This document shows, piece after piece, positions 27,420 to 38,570 of a DNA stretch of 64,000 bases. Within the stretch, counting starts at the first letter, position 1, and every line of letters starts with the position of its first letter. Origin of the DNA: Enterobacter sp. 10-1. GTDB lineage: Bacteria; Pseudomonadota; Gammaproteobacteria; Enterobacterales; Enterobacteriaceae. A model generated the notes under the pieces. That model did no database searches. It was not told the DNA's origin and saw only the letters and a list, made by a program, of their open reading frames with translations. The DNA is taken from positions 1,054,001 through 1,118,000 of the forward strand of contig NISF01000001.1 in NCBI GenBank assembly GCA_002270295.1, read 5' to 3'. The position numbers and the translations under genes are program-made.

Positions 27420-27464
27420 ACGAAAACCATCGCGAAAGCGAGTTTTGATAGGAAATTTAAGAGT

Positions 27465-27701
27465 ATGAGCACTATCGAAGAACGCGTTAAGAAAATCATC
27501 GGCGAACAGCTGGGCGTTAAGCAGGAAGAAGTTACCAACAATGCTTCCTTCGTTGAAGATCTGGGCGCTGATTCTCTTGACACCGTTGAGCTGGTAATGG
27601 CTCTGGAAGAAGAGTTTGATACTGAGATTCCGGACGAAGAAGCTGAGAAAATCACCACTGTTCAGGCTGCCATTGATTACATCAACGGTCACCAGGCGTA
27701 A
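27465..27701 (+). CDS. acpP: Acyl carrier protein
   Basis: A 78-residue, very acidic four-helix protein, essentially identical to E. coli AcpP. S37 (counting Met1) in GADSLDT carries 4'-phosphopantetheine. It shuttles acyl chains among the Fab enzymes, LpxL, PlsX and others encoded nearby. It has its own promoter and a terminator-like hairpin behind it, consistent with expression far above that of its neighbours. Confidence 0.99.
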
Positions 27702-27712
27702 GTGAACATCTC

Positions 27713-27740
27713 CAGGCGGTCATTCGACCGCCTGAGTTTT
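27713..27740 (+). terminator. Attenuator-type terminator between acpP and fabF
   Basis: Nine-base stem CAGGCGGTC/GACCGCCTG with an ATTC loop (27713-27734) followed by AGTTTT. The short T run suggests partial termination, leaving read-through to fabF. Confidence 0.75.
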
Positions 27741-27748
27741 ATCTTTAG

Positions 27749-29032
<1,284 letters not shown>

Positions 29033-29062
29033 GCCGTTAATCTCGTCACCCAGCCATGACTC

Positions 29063-29094
29063 AGGCCTGCATTTATTGCGGGCCTTCTTTTTTC
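29063..29094 (+). terminator. Terminator after fabF
   Basis: Eight-base stem AGGCCTGC/GCGGGCCT (one G-T pair, loop ATTTATT, 29063-29085) followed by TCTTTTTTT. Confidence 0.82.
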
Positions 29095-29163
29095 TTCAGC
29101 TTTCTCTGCTTGTCCTGCGTAATTCATCCTGCGACACTGGCGGGCCACCGATAAGGAGCCACT

Positions 29164-29973
29164 ATGTTCTTGATTAATGGCCGCGAACAGGACGTCCTGG
29201 CCGCTAACGACCGAGCGATACAGTTTGGCGACGGATGCTTTACCACCGCGCGTATTGTGGAAAATAGCGTGCAGATGCTGCCTGCCCACCTTCGGCGTTT
29301 GCAGCAGGCCTGCGAAAAGCTGATGATCCCCTATAGCCACTGGCAAACGCTGGAACAGGAAATGCTGCGCCTGGCGCAGACCGAGAAAAGCGGCGTCCTC
29401 AAGGTTATTCTGACGCGCGGTTCCGGCGGCCGCGGCTATAGCGGCACGCTGTGCCAGGCGCCGACCCGCATTCTCAGCGTATCCCCGCTACCGGCGCACT
29501 ATTCCCGCTGGCGCGAAGAGGGCATCGCTCTGACCCTGAGCCCGATACGGCTGGGGCGCAACCCGTCGCTTGCCGGCCTGAAGCACCTTAACCGCCTGGA
29601 GCAGGTGCTGATCCGCTCTCATCTTGAGCAGACGGAGGCTGACGAGGCGCTGGTTCTTGACAGCGACGGGTGGCTTACGGAATGCTGTGCCGCGAATCTG
29701 TTCTGGCGCAAGGGAATGGAGGTATTTACGCCGCGTCTTGACCAGGCGGGCGTGAACGGGATTATGCGCCAGTATTGTATCGCGAGGCTGGCACAATCGC
29801 CGTTTCGCGTTGTCGAAGTCACCACGGGCCCTGATGCGTTGCGCGATGCCGATGAAGTGCTGATTTGCAATGCCCTGATGCCGCTGGTGCCGGTTCGCCG
29901 CTGGGACGAGAGCCGTTGGTCCTCGCGCGAGCTTTATCATTTTTTAGCCCCACTGTGTGAGCTGTCTGGTTAG
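29164..29973 (+). CDS. pabC: 4-amino-4-deoxychorismate lyase
   Basis: A 269-residue PLP-dependent class IV aminotransferase-fold lyase that releases pyruvate from aminodeoxychorismate to give p-aminobenzoate for folate. The PLP lysine is K140 in [13 protein letters not shown], and the N-terminal [20 protein letters not shown] block is conserved. AAGGAG lies before the ATG. mltG begins two bases after its stop, so the two are coupled. Confidence 0.95.
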   Translation: MFLINGREQDVLAANDRAIQFGDGCFTTARIVENSVQMLPAHLRRLQQACEKLMIPYSHWQTLEQEMLRLAQTEKSGVLKVILTRGSGGRGYSGTLCQAPTRILSVSPLPAHYSRWREEGIALTLSPIRLGRNPSLAGLKHLNRLEQVLIRSHLEQTEADEALVLDSDGWLTECCAANLFWRKGMEVFTPRLDQAGVNGIMRQYCIARLAQSPFRVVEVTTGPDALRDADEVLICNALMPLVPVRRWDESRWSSRELYHFLAPLCELSG

Positions 29974-29975
29974 TC

Positions 29976-30998
29976 ATGAAGAAAATGTTACGTTTTATCC
30001 TGCTATTGTTAGTGGTGTTCGGCATTGCCGCAGGCGTGGGCATGTGGAAAGTCCGCCAGCTCGCTGACAGCAAGCTGCTTATCAAAGAAGAGACCATCTT
30101 TACCCTTGAAGCCGGCACCGGGCGCATTGCGCTGGGTCAGCAGCTGTACGGTGATAAGGTTATCAACCGGCCTCGCGTCTTCCAGTGGCTGCTGCGGATT
30201 GAGCCGGAGCTGTCGCACTTCAAAGCCGGCACCTACCGCTTCACGCCGAAAATGACGGTGCGCGAAATGCTCCAGCTGCTTGGCAGCGGCAAAGAGGCCC
30301 AGTTCCCGCTGCGTTTCGTTGAGGGAATGCGGGTGAGCGACTATCTGCGCCAGCTGCGCGACGCGCCGTATGTCAAGCATACGCTGGCCGACGACAGCTA
30401 TGAAACGGTAGCGAAAACGCTCGATCTTGAACACCCGGACTGGGTGGAAGGCTGGTTCTGGCCGGATACCTGGATGTATACCGCCAATACCAGCGATGTG
30501 GCGATCCTCAAGCGGGCGCATCAGAAGATGGTCGCCGAGGTGGACAAAGCGTGGGAAGGGCGGATGGATAACCTGCCGTACCAGGATCAAAACCAGCTGC
30601 TGACCATGGCGTCAATTATCGAAAAAGAGACGGCGGTGCCGGAAGAGCGCGACCGCGTGGCGTCGGTATTTATCAACCGCCTGCGTATCGGCATGCGTTT
30701 GCAAACCGACCCGACGGTGATTTACGGCATGGGTGAGGGTTATAATGGCAAGCTGACGCGCAGGGATCTCGAAACTCCGACGGCCTATAATACCTATGTG
30801 ATTAGCGGCATGCCGCCGGGGCCGATCGCCGCGCCTGGAGAGGCCTCGCTGACCGCCGCCGCGCATCCGGCGAAAACGCCGTACCTCTATTTTGTCGCTG
30901 ACGGTAAGGGCGGGCATACGTTTAATACCAATCTGTCCAGCCACAACCGCTCGGTTCAGGATTATTTAAAAGTTCTTAAGGAAAAAAATGCGCAGTAA
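29976..30998 (+). CDS. mltG: Endolytic murein transglycosylase MltG
   Basis: A 340-residue inner-membrane protein, equal to E. coli MltG (YceG), which cleaves nascent glycan strands and is thought to set their length. A single N-terminal membrane helix (about 5-23) is followed by a LysM-like segment and the YceG catalytic domain. The essential glutamate is E218 in ASIIEKET. Its end overlaps tmk by 11 bases. Confidence 0.96.
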   Translation: MKKMLRFILLLLVVFGIAAGVGMWKVRQLADSKLLIKEETIFTLEAGTGRIALGQQLYGDKVINRPRVFQWLLRIEPELSHFKAGTYRFTPKMTVREMLQLLGSGKEAQFPLRFVEGMRVSDYLRQLRDAPYVKHTLADDSYETVAKTLDLEHPDWVEGWFWPDTWMYTANTSDVAILKRAHQKMVAEVDKAWEGRMDNLPYQDQNQLLTMASIIEKETAVPEERDRVASVFINRLRIGMRLQTDPTVIYGMGEGYNGKLTRRDLETPTAYNTYVISGMPPGPIAAPGEASLTAAAHPAKTPYLYFVADGKGGHTFNTNLSSHNRSVQDYLKVLKEKNAQ

Positions 30999-31629
30999 TT
31001 ACATCGTTATCGAAGGCCTGGAGGGCGCAGGAAAAACCACCGCACGTAACCTGGTGGTAGAGGCGCTGGAGCAATCCGGCGTCAGCGATCTGCTGTTTAC
31101 CCGCGAGCCGGGCGGCACCATCCTTGCCGAGAAACTGCGCAGCCTGGTTCTCGATATCCAGTCCACCGGCGATGAAGTGATTAATGATAAAGCCGAAGTG
31201 CTGATGTTTTATGCCGCCCGCGTTCAGCTGGTGGAAACGGTAATTAAGCCGGCCCTGGCCCGCGGACAGTGGGTGATTGGCGACCGCCACGATCTCTCGA
31301 CCCAGGCGTACCAGGGCGGCGGCCGCGGCATTGACCAGACGATGCTGGCGACGCTGCGCGACGCGGTGCTCGGCGATTTTCGTCCGAACCTGACGCTCTA
31401 TCTCGACGTGACGCCTGCGGTGGGCCTCAAGCGCGCGCGCGCGCGCGGCGAGCTCGATCGTATTGAGCAGGAGTCGCTGGACTTCTTCAACCGGACCCGC
31501 GCGCGCTACCTTGAGCTGGCGGCGCAGGACCCGACGATCCGCACCATTGATGCCACCCAGCCGCTGGAAGCGGTCGCGCGCGATATCCGCGCGGTTATCA
31601 GCCAGTGGGTGGCGGAGCAGCGCGCATGA
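30988..31629 (+). CDS. tmk: Thymidylate kinase
   Basis: A 213-residue dTMP kinase that makes dTDP for DNA synthesis. The P-loop GLEGAGKTT spans residues 10-18; the DR(H) motif is in [14 protein letters not shown] and the LID region is [12 protein letters not shown]. It overlaps both mltG (11 bases) and holB (4 bases, ATGA), indicating coupled translation. Confidence 0.98.
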   Translation: MRSNYIVIEGLEGAGKTTARNLVVEALEQSGVSDLLFTREPGGTILAEKLRSLVLDIQSTGDEVINDKAEVLMFYAARVQLVETVIKPALARGQWVIGDRHDLSTQAYQGGGRGIDQTMLATLRDAVLGDFRPNLTLYLDVTPAVGLKRARARGELDRIEQESLDFFNRTRARYLELAAQDPTIRTIDATQPLEAVARDIRAVISQWVAEQRA

Positions 31630-32630
31630 AATGGTATCCGTGGTTACGCCCGCCTTTCGAGCAATTAGTCACCAGCTATCAGGCCGGGCGGGGTCACCAT
31701 GCGCTACTGCTGCAGGCCCTGCCGGGAATGGGTGGCGATGCGTTGCTCTACGCGCTGTGCCGCTACCTGATGTGCCGACAGCCGGAAGGACACAAAAGCT
31801 GCGGCCACTGCCATAGCTGCCAGCTGATGCAGGCCGGTACGCATCCTGATTACTACACGCTGGTGCCGGAGAAGGGAAAAAGCGCCCTCGGCATTGACGC
31901 CGTTCGCGAAGTGAATGAAAAGCTCTACGAACGCTCGCGCCTCGGCGGCGCCAAGGTAGTGTGGATTAGCGACGCGGCGCTGCTGACCGATGCGGCGGCG
32001 AATGCCCTGCTGAAGACGCTGGAAGAGCCGCCGGAAAATACCTGGTTCTTCCTCGCCTGCCAGGAGCCCGCGCGGCTGCTGGCCACGCTGCGCAGCCGCT
32101 GCCGCCTGTATCATCTTGCTCCGCCTGCTGAATCCTATGGTCTGGCGTGGCTGGAGCGCGAGGTGAGGCTGGAGCAAAACGCGCTGCTGGCCGCGCTGCG
32201 CCTGAGCGCCAATGCGCCAGCGGCGGCGCTGGAACTGCTTGAGGAGAGCCGCTGGGCCTCCCGGCAGCAGCTAATCCAGACTCTGGCAAACGTACTAACC
32301 GACGGCGACTGGCTAACGCTGCTGCCGATTCTGAATCATGAACAGGCCGCCGTTCGCCTGCACTGGCTGGCATCGCTGCTGCTGGATGCGCAAAAAAGGC
32401 AGCAGGGGATCGCCCTGGTGAGCAACCCCGATGCCTGGACCCTGATAAACCAGCTGGCGCATGCGCTGCCGGCCAGCCGCCTGCAGGCTATTGCGCGGGA
32501 CGTCAGCGCCTGCCGCGAGCAGCTGCTGAGCGTGGTCGGCGTCAACCGCGAACTGCTGCTAACCGAGCGCCTTCTGCGCTGGGAACATTACCTGCAACCT
32601 GGGGCGGTTCTCCCCGTTTCCCACCTCTGA
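31626..32630 (+). CDS. holB: DNA polymerase III delta prime subunit
   Basis: A 334-residue clamp-loader subunit, the same length as E. coli. Delta prime is the stator of the gamma complex that loads the beta clamp. The zinc-binding cysteines are C50, C59, C62 and C65 ([16 protein letters not shown]). The SRC motif appears as [10 protein letters not shown], supplying the arginine finger. It lacks a functional P-loop, as is normal for delta prime. The ATG overlaps the tmk stop; a longer frame adds seven residues from tmk. Confidence 0.96.
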   Translation: MKWYPWLRPPFEQLVTSYQAGRGHHALLLQALPGMGGDALLYALCRYLMCRQPEGHKSCGHCHSCQLMQAGTHPDYYTLVPEKGKSALGIDAVREVNEKLYERSRLGGAKVVWISDAALLTDAAANALLKTLEEPPENTWFFLACQEPARLLATLRSRCRLYHLAPPAESYGLAWLEREVRLEQNALLAALRLSANAPAAALELLEESRWASRQQLIQTLANVLTDGDWLTLLPILNHEQAAVRLHWLASLLLDAQKRQQGIALVSNPDAWTLINQLAHALPASRLQAIARDVSACREQLLSVVGVNRELLLTERLLRWEHYLQPGAVLPVSHL

Positions 32631-32640
32631 GCGAGACATT

Positions 32641-33426
32641 ATGTTTTTAGTCGACTCCCACTGCCATCTTGATGGCCTGGATTATGAAACCCTGCATAAA
32701 GACGTGGACGATGTGCTGGCGAAAGCCGCCGCGCGTGACGTGAAGTTCTTCCTTGCCGTTGCCACGACGCTGCCGGGATATCGCGGGATGCGCGAGCTGG
32801 TCGGGCAGCGTGACAACGTGGTTTTCTCCTGCGGCGTGCATCCGCTCAACCAGGATGAAGCGTACGACGTCGACGAGCTGCGCCAGCTGGCCGCGGAAGA
32901 GGGCGTGGTGGCGATGGGGGAGACCGGGCTGGACTATTTTTACACCCCGGAAACCATGCCCCGTCAGCAGGAGTCCTTCCGCAATCACATCCGCATCGGT
33001 CGTGAGCTAAACAAGCCGGTGATTGTGCACACCCGGGACGCGCGGGCCGATACGCTGACAATTTTGCGGGAAGAAAAAGTGACGGATTGCGGCGGCGTAC
33101 TACACTGTTTCACAGAGGATAGAGAGACCGCGGGTAAATTGCTGGACATGGGGTTCTATATCTCGTTTTCCGGTATTGTCACGTTCCGTAACGCCGAACA
33201 GCTGCGCGACGCCGCGCGCTACGTTCCCCTCGATCGCCTGCTGGTGGAGACCGATTCGCCTTACCTGGCGCCGGTTCCCCATCGTGGTAAAGAGAATCAG
33301 CCGGCGATGGTTCGTGACGTTGCCGAATACATGGCGGTTCTGAAGGGCGTTTCGCTGGAGCAGCTGGCGCAGCAGACCACCGATAATTTCGCCAGATTGT
33401 TCCATATCGACCCCTCCCGCCTGTAA
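32641..33426 (+). CDS. ycfH: YcfH, TatD-family metal-dependent hydrolase
   Basis: A 261-residue TatD-family hydrolase (E. coli YcfH 265). The family has metal-dependent DNase or deacylase activity; no specific function is proven for YcfH. Metal ligands are visible in FLVDSHCHLD (HxH), MGETGLDYF and the late VETDSPYLAP. It lies ten bases after holB and seems the last gene of the cluster. Confidence 0.94.
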   Translation: MFLVDSHCHLDGLDYETLHKDVDDVLAKAAARDVKFFLAVATTLPGYRGMRELVGQRDNVVFSCGVHPLNQDEAYDVDELRQLAAEEGVVAMGETGLDYFYTPETMPRQQESFRNHIRIGRELNKPVIVHTRDARADTLTILREEKVTDCGGVLHCFTEDRETAGKLLDMGFYISFSGIVTFRNAEQLRDAARYVPLDRLLVETDSPYLAPVPHRGKENQPAMVRDVAEYMAVLKGVSLEQLAQQTTDNFARLFHIDPSRL

Positions 33427-33730
33427 CCTGCCGATCTTCCTATTATTTTAAGGCTCGTAATTAATACTTAAAGCGAGTAAAGTTCACCGCCACAAAAGGG
33501 GCGGTGACGTGCTTTTGGTTACATTTAGATACAGCTTATGTAAGTTGATGTAAACTTTCCCACGCCGACTGATTGAAACGTGATAGCCGTCAAACAATCA
33601 TTCCGCCAATTATTTTACTCTGTGTAATAAATAAAGGGCGCTTAGATGTCCTGTCCACGGCACGGTTCTCCCCCCGTGCCAATGCGTGAAAACGTAAAAA
33701 AGTACCAAATACTCAGGAGCACTCTCAATT
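33427..33730 (+). promoter_or_regulatory. ptsG upstream regulatory region and leader
   Basis: 304 bases holding the control region of ptsG; much of it matches my memory of the E. coli region. A CRP-like site is at 33577-33598 (core CGTGATAGCCGTCAAA). A Mlc-type operator is at about 33609-33634, with ATTTTACTCTGTGTAATAAA as its core. A leader hairpin GGCACGG/CCGTGCC lies at 33659-33680. A further inverted repeat at 33484-33507 (TCACCGCC/GGCGGTGA) near ycfH may end or stabilise that transcript. The sites are inferred from similarity. Confidence 0.7.
33704..33730 (+). promoter_or_regulatory. Predicted SgrS sRNA target at the ptsG start
   Basis: The sequence CCAAATACTCAGGAGCAC overlaps the ptsG Shine-Dalgarno and is nearly complementary to the E. 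coli SgrS seed as I remember it (around CUGAGUAUUGG). In E. coli this pairing blocks ptsG translation under glucose-phosphate stress. sgrS itself is not in this window. Confidence 0.65.
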
Positions 33731-35164
33731 ATGTTTAAGAATGCATTTGCTAACCTGCAGAAGGTCGGTAAATCGCTGATGCTGCCGGTCTCCGTACTGC
33801 CTATCGCAGGTATCCTGCTGGGCGTCGGTTCCGCAAACTTCAGCTGGCTGCCAGAAGTCGTTTCCCACGTCATGGCAGAAGCAGGCGGTTCGGTATTCGC
33901 TAATATGCCGCTGATCTTCGCTATCGGTGTGGCGCTTGGCTTCACCAATAACGACGGCGTATCCGCGCTGGCTTCGGTCGTTGCTTACGGCATCATGGTG
34001 AAAACCATGGCGGTTGTTGCCCCTCTGGTTCTGCATCTACCTGCTGAAGAGATTGCGGCTAAGCACCTGGCTGATACCGGCGTACTCGGCGGTATTATTT
34101 CCGGCGCAATCGCGGCATACATGTTCAACCGCTTCTATCGCATCAAGCTGCCAGAGTATCTGGGCTTCTTTGCGGGCAAGCGTTTTGTGCCGATTATCTC
34201 CGGTCTGGCCGCTATTTTCACCGGCGTGATCCTCTCCTTCATCTGGCCTCCGATCGGTACTGCTATCCAGACCTTCTCTCAGTGGGCTGCGTACCAGAAC
34301 CCGGTTGTGGCGTTCGGTATCTACGGCTTCATTGAGCGTTGCCTGGTACCGTTTGGCCTGCACCACATCTGGAACGTTCCTTTCCAGATGCAGATTGGCG
34401 AATACACCAACGCGGCGGGTCAGGTCTTCCACGGCGATATCCCGCGCTACATGGCAGGCGACCCGACTGCGGGCAAACTGTCCGGCGGCTTCCTGTTCAA
34501 AATGTACGGTCTGCCGGCTGCTGCTATCGCTATCTGGCACTCCGCTAAACCGGAAAACCGCGCGAAAGTGGGCGGTATCATGATCTCCGCGGCGCTGACC
34601 TCGTTCCTGACCGGTATTACCGAGCCGATCGAGTTCTCCTTCATGTTCGTTGCGCCGATCCTTTACGTTATCCACGCAATTCTTGCAGGTCTGGCATTCC
34701 CGATCTGTATCCTGCTGGGTATGCGTGACGGTACTTCGTTCTCCCACGGCCTGATCGACTTTATCGTTCTGTCCGGCAACAGCAGCAAGCTGTGGCTGTT
34801 CCCGATTGTCGGTATCTGCTATGCGATCGTGTACTACGTTGTCTTCCGCGTGCTGATTAAAGCGCTGGACCTGAAAACTCCGGGTCGCGAAGATTCAACT
34901 GAAGACAGCAAAGTGGGCGCAACCAGCGAAATGGCTCCGGCCCTGATCGCGGCGTTCGGCGGTAAAGAAAACATCACTAACCTTGATGCGTGCATCACCC
35001 GTCTGCGCGTTAGCGTGGCTGACGTAGCGAAAGTTGATCAGGCTGGCCTGAAAAAACTGGGCGCTGCCGGTGTGGTCGTTGCAGGTTCAGGCGTTCAGGC
35101 AATCTTCGGGACTAAATCCGATAACCTGAAAACTGAAATGGATGAGTACATCCGCGCCAACTAA
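33731..35164 (+). CDS. ptsG: PTS glucose-specific EIICB component
   Basis: A 477-residue glucose transporter, the same length as E. coli. The EIIC membrane domain (about 1-385) imports glucose; a linker leads to the EIIB domain, whose phosphorylated cysteine is C421 in [12 protein letters not shown]. Glucose is phosphorylated as it enters, with phosphate from EIIA-Glc. Membrane helices begin with [23 protein letters not shown], Mlc and SgrS signals upstream point to the known control. A strong terminator follows. Confidence 0.98.
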   Translation: MFKNAFANLQKVGKSLMLPVSVLPIAGILLGVGSANFSWLPEVVSHVMAEAGGSVFANMPLIFAIGVALGFTNNDGVSALASVVAYGIMVKTMAVVAPLVLHLPAEEIAAKHLADTGVLGGIISGAIAAYMFNRFYRIKLPEYLGFFAGKRFVPIISGLAAIFTGVILSFIWPPIGTAIQTFSQWAAYQNPVVAFGIYGFIERCLVPFGLHHIWNVPFQMQIGEYTNAAGQVFHGDIPRYMAGDPTAGKLSGGFLFKMYGLPAAAIAIWHSAKPENRAKVGGIMISAALTSFLTGITEPIEFSFMFVAPILYVIHAILAGLAFPICILLGMRDGTSFSHGLIDFIVLSGNSSKLWLFPIVGICYAIVYYVVFRVLIKALDLKTPGREDSTEDSKVGATSEMAPALIAAFGGKENITNLDACITRLRVSVADVAKVDQAGLKKLGAAGVVVAGSGVQAIFGTKSDNLKTEMDEYIRAN

Positions 35165-35185
35165 GTTGTGATGTGGGGAGACTAA

Positions 35186-35209
35186 GGCAGCCGAATGGCT
35201 GCCTTTTTT
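35186..35209 (+). terminator. Terminator after ptsG
   Basis: Seven-base stem GGCAGCC/GGCTGCC with a GAAT loop followed by a T run, 21 bases after the ptsG stop. Confidence 0.92.
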
Positions 35210-35225
35210 AATGGATTCAGCGAGT

Positions 35226-35248
35226 AAAAAGGGAGCCGGCTGGCTCCC
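35226..35248 (-). terminator. Terminator after fhuE
   Basis: Seven-base stem GGGAGCC/GGCTCCC with a four-base loop (35231-35248); five T residues follow on the minus strand (35226-35230). A T run also flanks the other side, so it may work in both directions. Confidence 0.85.
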
Positions 35249-35279
35249 TGGTTTTTTTATGGTCAGCGCTGAGGATAAA

Positions 35280-37463
35280 TCAGAACTGATAGCTGGCGGT
35301 GATGCTGAAGTTGCGCGGTTCGCCGTAAACAATCGAGCCGTCAATGTTGGTATCGTAGGTTTTATCGAACAGGTTGTTGATATTACCCTGTAAGGCGAAG
35401 TTTTTGGTGACCTGGTAGCGGCTGAATAAATCAACCAGCGCGTAGCTGCCTTGTTCCGCGCGGAAGGTACCGTACGGCGTGACGGTATCTTTATAGACCC
35501 GGTTCTGCCAGTTCACGCCGCCGCCAACGGTCAGCTCGGGCATCGCCGGCAGACGATAGCTGGTGAACACTTTGACGCTGGTACGCGGCAGGTTCGGGTT
35601 CACCGCGTTGCCTTCATTATCTTCCGCGACATAGCGCGTGGCCCCGAAGGTCATCTGCCAGTTATCGGTAATCGCCCCGTTAACTTCGAACTCGACGCCT
35701 TTACTCACCGTACCGTTGACGGTTTTGTAGGCCGTATCGCCGTTGCTGCCGGCAATCGGGGTTCCGGTAGACTGCCCCAGGTTATCCTGTTCGATACGGA
35801 ACACGGCCAGCGTCGTGGTCAAACGGCTGTCCATCCAGTCTGATTTCAGGCCAAGCTCATAGTTGTTGCCGGTGATCGGCGTCAGATATTTACCCGAGCT
35901 GTCGCGGACGTTCTGCGGCTGGAAGATTGAGGTGTAGCTGGCGTAGGTCGACCAGTTATCATCAATGTCGTACACCAGGCCGGCGTACGGCGTCGTATGG
36001 TTTTTCTCCATGCTGTAGGAGAGGGTATCGATACGCCAGTTGGTATAGCGCGCGCCGAGAATTAAGTGCAGCGGGTCGGCCAGGGAGAAGCGCGTCGCGG
36101 CATATAGGGACTTCATCCGGGTGGTGTCGTCCTGGGCGAGGCTTTGCGGGCCCCAGTTCGTTTCAGGGAAATTCCCCGCATTGAAGTTATTAAAGCTGCC
36201 GATTTCATCCGGGAACACGTTGGCCCAGGAGCTGAAATAGCGATTATTTTGTTTGCTGTAGCTGCCGCCGACGATCAGGTTATGCTGGCGCCCGAACAGA
36301 TCGAAGCCGCCATCGGTAAACAGATCTACGGCATCGATTTTACGTTTGCCGCTGTTCCAGCCGGTCCCGCCAACGTAGTCATAGCCCGGGCCATAGCTGC
36401 CGTATGGGCCGACCAGCATGCCGGTCTCTTTGTTGACGTACGCATCGACGTACATCATTTTGCTGTCGAATTTGACCTCGGAGTGGGTTGCCGTCATGGT
36501 CGCCTGCCAGGTATCGGCAAAGCGCTGCTTCAGCGTGACGAAGACTTTGTTGAACTCTTTATCGTTATAGGCCCAGTCCGGAGAGGTGCTGTGGGCGCGA
36601 TCGTAGTGGTTCTTGCTGCCGTCGGTATTCCAGCGCGGCAGGCCGCCCCAGGTTGGGCTGTCGACGTCGATGCGCTGGTATTCGTAGCCGGCGGAGAGGC
36701 TGGTTGAGGTGCCAAGGTCGGCATCGAGAATGCCGGAGAAGAACGTTTTTTCGCTGTTGTAACGATCGAGCCAGGAGTCATTATTCTGATAGCCAGCGAC
36801 GATGCGCGCCCGGACGTTACCGTCCTCGGTCAGCGGGCTCTGCACGTCCGCGACGTAGCGCTGCTTGTTCCAGCTGCCGTACTCCGCCGAAAGATTACCT
36901 TTAAATTCCCGGCTGGTGGCATGTTTACGAATCATATTGATTGAAGCGGAGGGGTTGCCCGTGCCGGTCATCAGACCGTTGGCGCCGCGCACGACTTCAA
37001 CCCGCTCAAAGAGCGCGGTATCGGAGAGCGCGTCCCCCAGGTTCCAGCGGGATTCAAAATAGGTTGGAATACCATCAACCATATAGTTGTCTATCTGAAA
37101 ACCGCGGGAGTAATAGCTGCTGCGATCGGAGTCCGCCTGGCTGCGGCTGATCCCGAGCGTGTTGTCCATGACGTCGCCAAGGGTTTGCAGCTGCTGATCC
37201 TGCATCCGCTGCTCGCTGATGATGCTGACCGATTGCGGAATATCGCGCTGGGTCATCAGCATTTTTGTTCCGGCTGACGTGGTTTTAACGCTGTAATCCT
37301 GCTGCTGTTCGCCGACGCCGGCTGGCGTTGTCCCTTCTACAATGATGGTGTCGTCGGTCGTACCGGCGGCAATGCCGAGGGCGGGGTGGAGCGCCAACGC
37401 AATGCCGACGGCGAGTAGAGACGGCGCGCGGCGACCATCCCGTAAGCTGGTAGTGAAAGACAT
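35280..37463 (-). CDS. fhuE: Ferric coprogen/rhodotorulic acid outer-membrane receptor FhuE
   Basis: A 727-residue TonB-dependent receptor, very close to E. coli FhuE (729), which imports coprogen, ferrioxamine B and rhodotorulic acid iron complexes. An N-terminal signal peptide (about 1-33) is followed by a TonB box-like DTIIVEGTT, a plug domain (IPQSVSIISEQRMQDQQLQT and VRGANGLMTGTGNPSAS) and a 22-strand barrel ending RNFSITASYQF, with the terminal phenylalanine typical of outer-membrane proteins. Only the signal peptide region differs strongly from E. coli. Fur control is expected; the candidate box upstream is weak. Confidence 0.96.
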   Translation of the reverse strand: MSFTTSLRDGRRAPSLLAVGIALALHPALGIAAGTTDDTIIVEGTTPAGVGEQQQDYSVKTTSAGTKMLMTQRDIPQSVSIISEQRMQDQQLQTLGDVMDNTLGISRSQADSDRSSYYSRGFQIDNYMVDGIPTYFESRWNLGDALSDTALFERVEVVRGANGLMTGTGNPSASINMIRKHATSREFKGNLSAEYGSWNKQRYVADVQSPLTEDGNVRARIVAGYQNNDSWLDRYNSEKTFFSGILDADLGTSTSLSAGYEYQRIDVDSPTWGGLPRWNTDGSKNHYDRAHSTSPDWAYNDKEFNKVFVTLKQRFADTWQATMTATHSEVKFDSKMMYVDAYVNKETGMLVGPYGSYGPGYDYVGGTGWNSGKRKIDAVDLFTDGGFDLFGRQHNLIVGGSYSKQNNRYFSSWANVFPDEIGSFNNFNAGNFPETNWGPQSLAQDDTTRMKSLYAATRFSLADPLHLILGARYTNWRIDTLSYSMEKNHTTPYAGLVYDIDDNWSTYASYTSIFQPQNVRDSSGKYLTPITGNNYELGLKSDWMDSRLTTTLAVFRIEQDNLGQSTGTPIAGSNGDTAYKTVNGTVSKGVEFEVNGAITDNWQMTFGATRYVAEDNEGNAVNPNLPRTSVKVFTSYRLPAMPELTVGGGVNWQNRVYKDTVTPYGTFRAEQGSYALVDLFSRYQVTKNFALQGNINNLFDKTYDTNIDGSIVYGEPRNFSITASYQF

Positions 37464-37826
37464 TATTAACCCTTAATTAGGAGACAATCGTTATACGCCG
37501 AGGCTCTTTGGCCGCGGTCGAACCATTCCTGAAGTGCGCTGTAACCACATAGTGAATACAAATGAGAAATATACGCATTTATATTTAATGTGTAAACAGA
37601 GGTAAGAATGGCGGTCAAAAATGGCGTTTATCGGCGCCGGCGGCGGGTCCCGATCCGGGATATGCTTAATCCGTCATCAGCCAGGCCCGCCGCCGCGTAA
37701 GAAAAAGTGCATTCGGGTTGAAAGAGGGGGAGTAACTCGCTCATACTCTTAGATGAATCCTGTGCATCCGCGTTTATCTGCAGAGGCAGGCCAGAGCACG
37801 GTATAAAAATTAATAAGGAATCAGTC
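37464..37826. other. Intergenic region between fhuE and hinT
   Basis: 363 bases without a supported gene. It must hold the divergent promoters of fhuE and hinT. A weak Fur-like stretch is near 37558-37583 (AAATG...CATTT arms). A long nested inverted repeat is at 37638-37695, listed separately. The AAGGA before hinT (near 37815) is its ribosome binding site. Confidence 0.5.
37638..37695. repeat. Nested inverted repeat
   Basis: Ten-base arms CGGCGGCGGG (37638-37647) and CCCGCCGCCG (37686-37695), enclosing a second hairpin TCCCG-ATC-CGGGA (37648-37660) directly stacked on the left arm. No T run follows. It could be a structured leader, small RNA or extragenic palindrome. Confidence 0.6.
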
Positions 37827-38183
37827 ATGGCAGAAGAAACGATTTTTAGCAAAATCATTCGCCGGGAGATCCCGTCGGATATTGTTTATCAGGATGAGCT
37901 TGTTACCGCCTTTCGCGATATTTCTCCACAGGCGCCGACCCATATTCTGATTATCCCCAATATCCTGATTCCTACCGTCAACGACGTCACCACGGAGCAC
38001 GAGCTGGCGCTGGGACGGATGATGACCGTCGCGGCGAAAATTGCGCGTGATGAAGGCCTTGCCGACGATGGCTATCGTCTGATCGTCAACTGTAACCGCC
38101 ACGGCGGCCAGGAAGTTTACCATATCCATATGCACCTGCTGGGCGGTCGCCCGCTGGGTCCAATGCTGGCTCACAAAGGCTAA
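37827..38183 (+). CDS. hinT: Purine nucleoside phosphoramidase HinT
   Basis: A 118-residue histidine-triad protein (E. coli 119) that hydrolyses adenosine and lysyl-AMP phosphoramidates. The triad HIHMH is at residues 99-103 ([14 protein letters not shown]). The start [20 protein letters not shown] is conserved, preceded by AAGGA. It leads an operon with ycfL, lpoB, thiK, nagZ and ycfP (gaps of a few bases or overlaps). Confidence 0.97.
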   Translation: MAEETIFSKIIRREIPSDIVYQDELVTAFRDISPQAPTHILIIPNILIPTVNDVTTEHELALGRMMTVAAKIARDEGLADDGYRLIVNCNRHGGQEVYHIHMHLLGGRPLGPMLAHKG

Positions 38184-38186
38184 TCA

Positions 38187-38561
38187 ATGCGCGCAGCTCA
38201 TTTCGGCACTCTTCTGGCGGCGGCGCTGCTGGCCGGCTGCGGTTCTCACGCGGAAATTCCGGTGGGAGAACAGCAGACGCTGGTGATGGAGTCTAACGTC
38301 TTAGCCGCAGGTATCAGCGCCGATGCGCCTGAGGTCACCGCCTCACAGATTCAGGCCACCGCGACTTCAAGGCTGTTCAACGAACGCCAGGAGCCGATCG
38401 TCGTGCATTACCGATTTTTCTGGTATGACGCCAGAGGACTGGAGATGCACCCGCTGGAGCCGGCCCGCAGCATAACGGTGCCCGCGCGCTCATCCGTGAC
38501 GCTTTACGGTAGCGCGAATATTTTGGGGGCGCACAAGGCCCGACTTTATCTTTATCTGTAA
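38187..38561 (+). CDS. ycfL: YcfL lipoprotein
   Basis: A 124-residue lipoprotein similar to E. coli YcfL (125). Lipobox LLAGC with Cys18; the conserved core NERQEPIVVHYRFFWYDARG and the ending HKARLYLYL. Function unproven; position next to lpoB, an activator of penicillin-binding protein 1B, suggests an envelope role but does not show one. Starts three bases after hinT. Confidence 0.93.
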   Translation: MRAAHFGTLLAAALLAGCGSHAEIPVGEQQTLVMESNVLAAGISADAPEVTASQIQATATSRLFNERQEPIVVHYRFFWYDARGLEMHPLEPARSITVPARSSVTLYGSANILGAHKARLYLYL

Positions 38562-38570
38562 GAGGTAATT

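Noticed and set aside
37558..37583. Strong Fur box for fhuE
   Set aside because: The AT-rich stretch has only five-base arms and few matches to the Fur consensus; kept only as a weak candidate in the intergenic entry.
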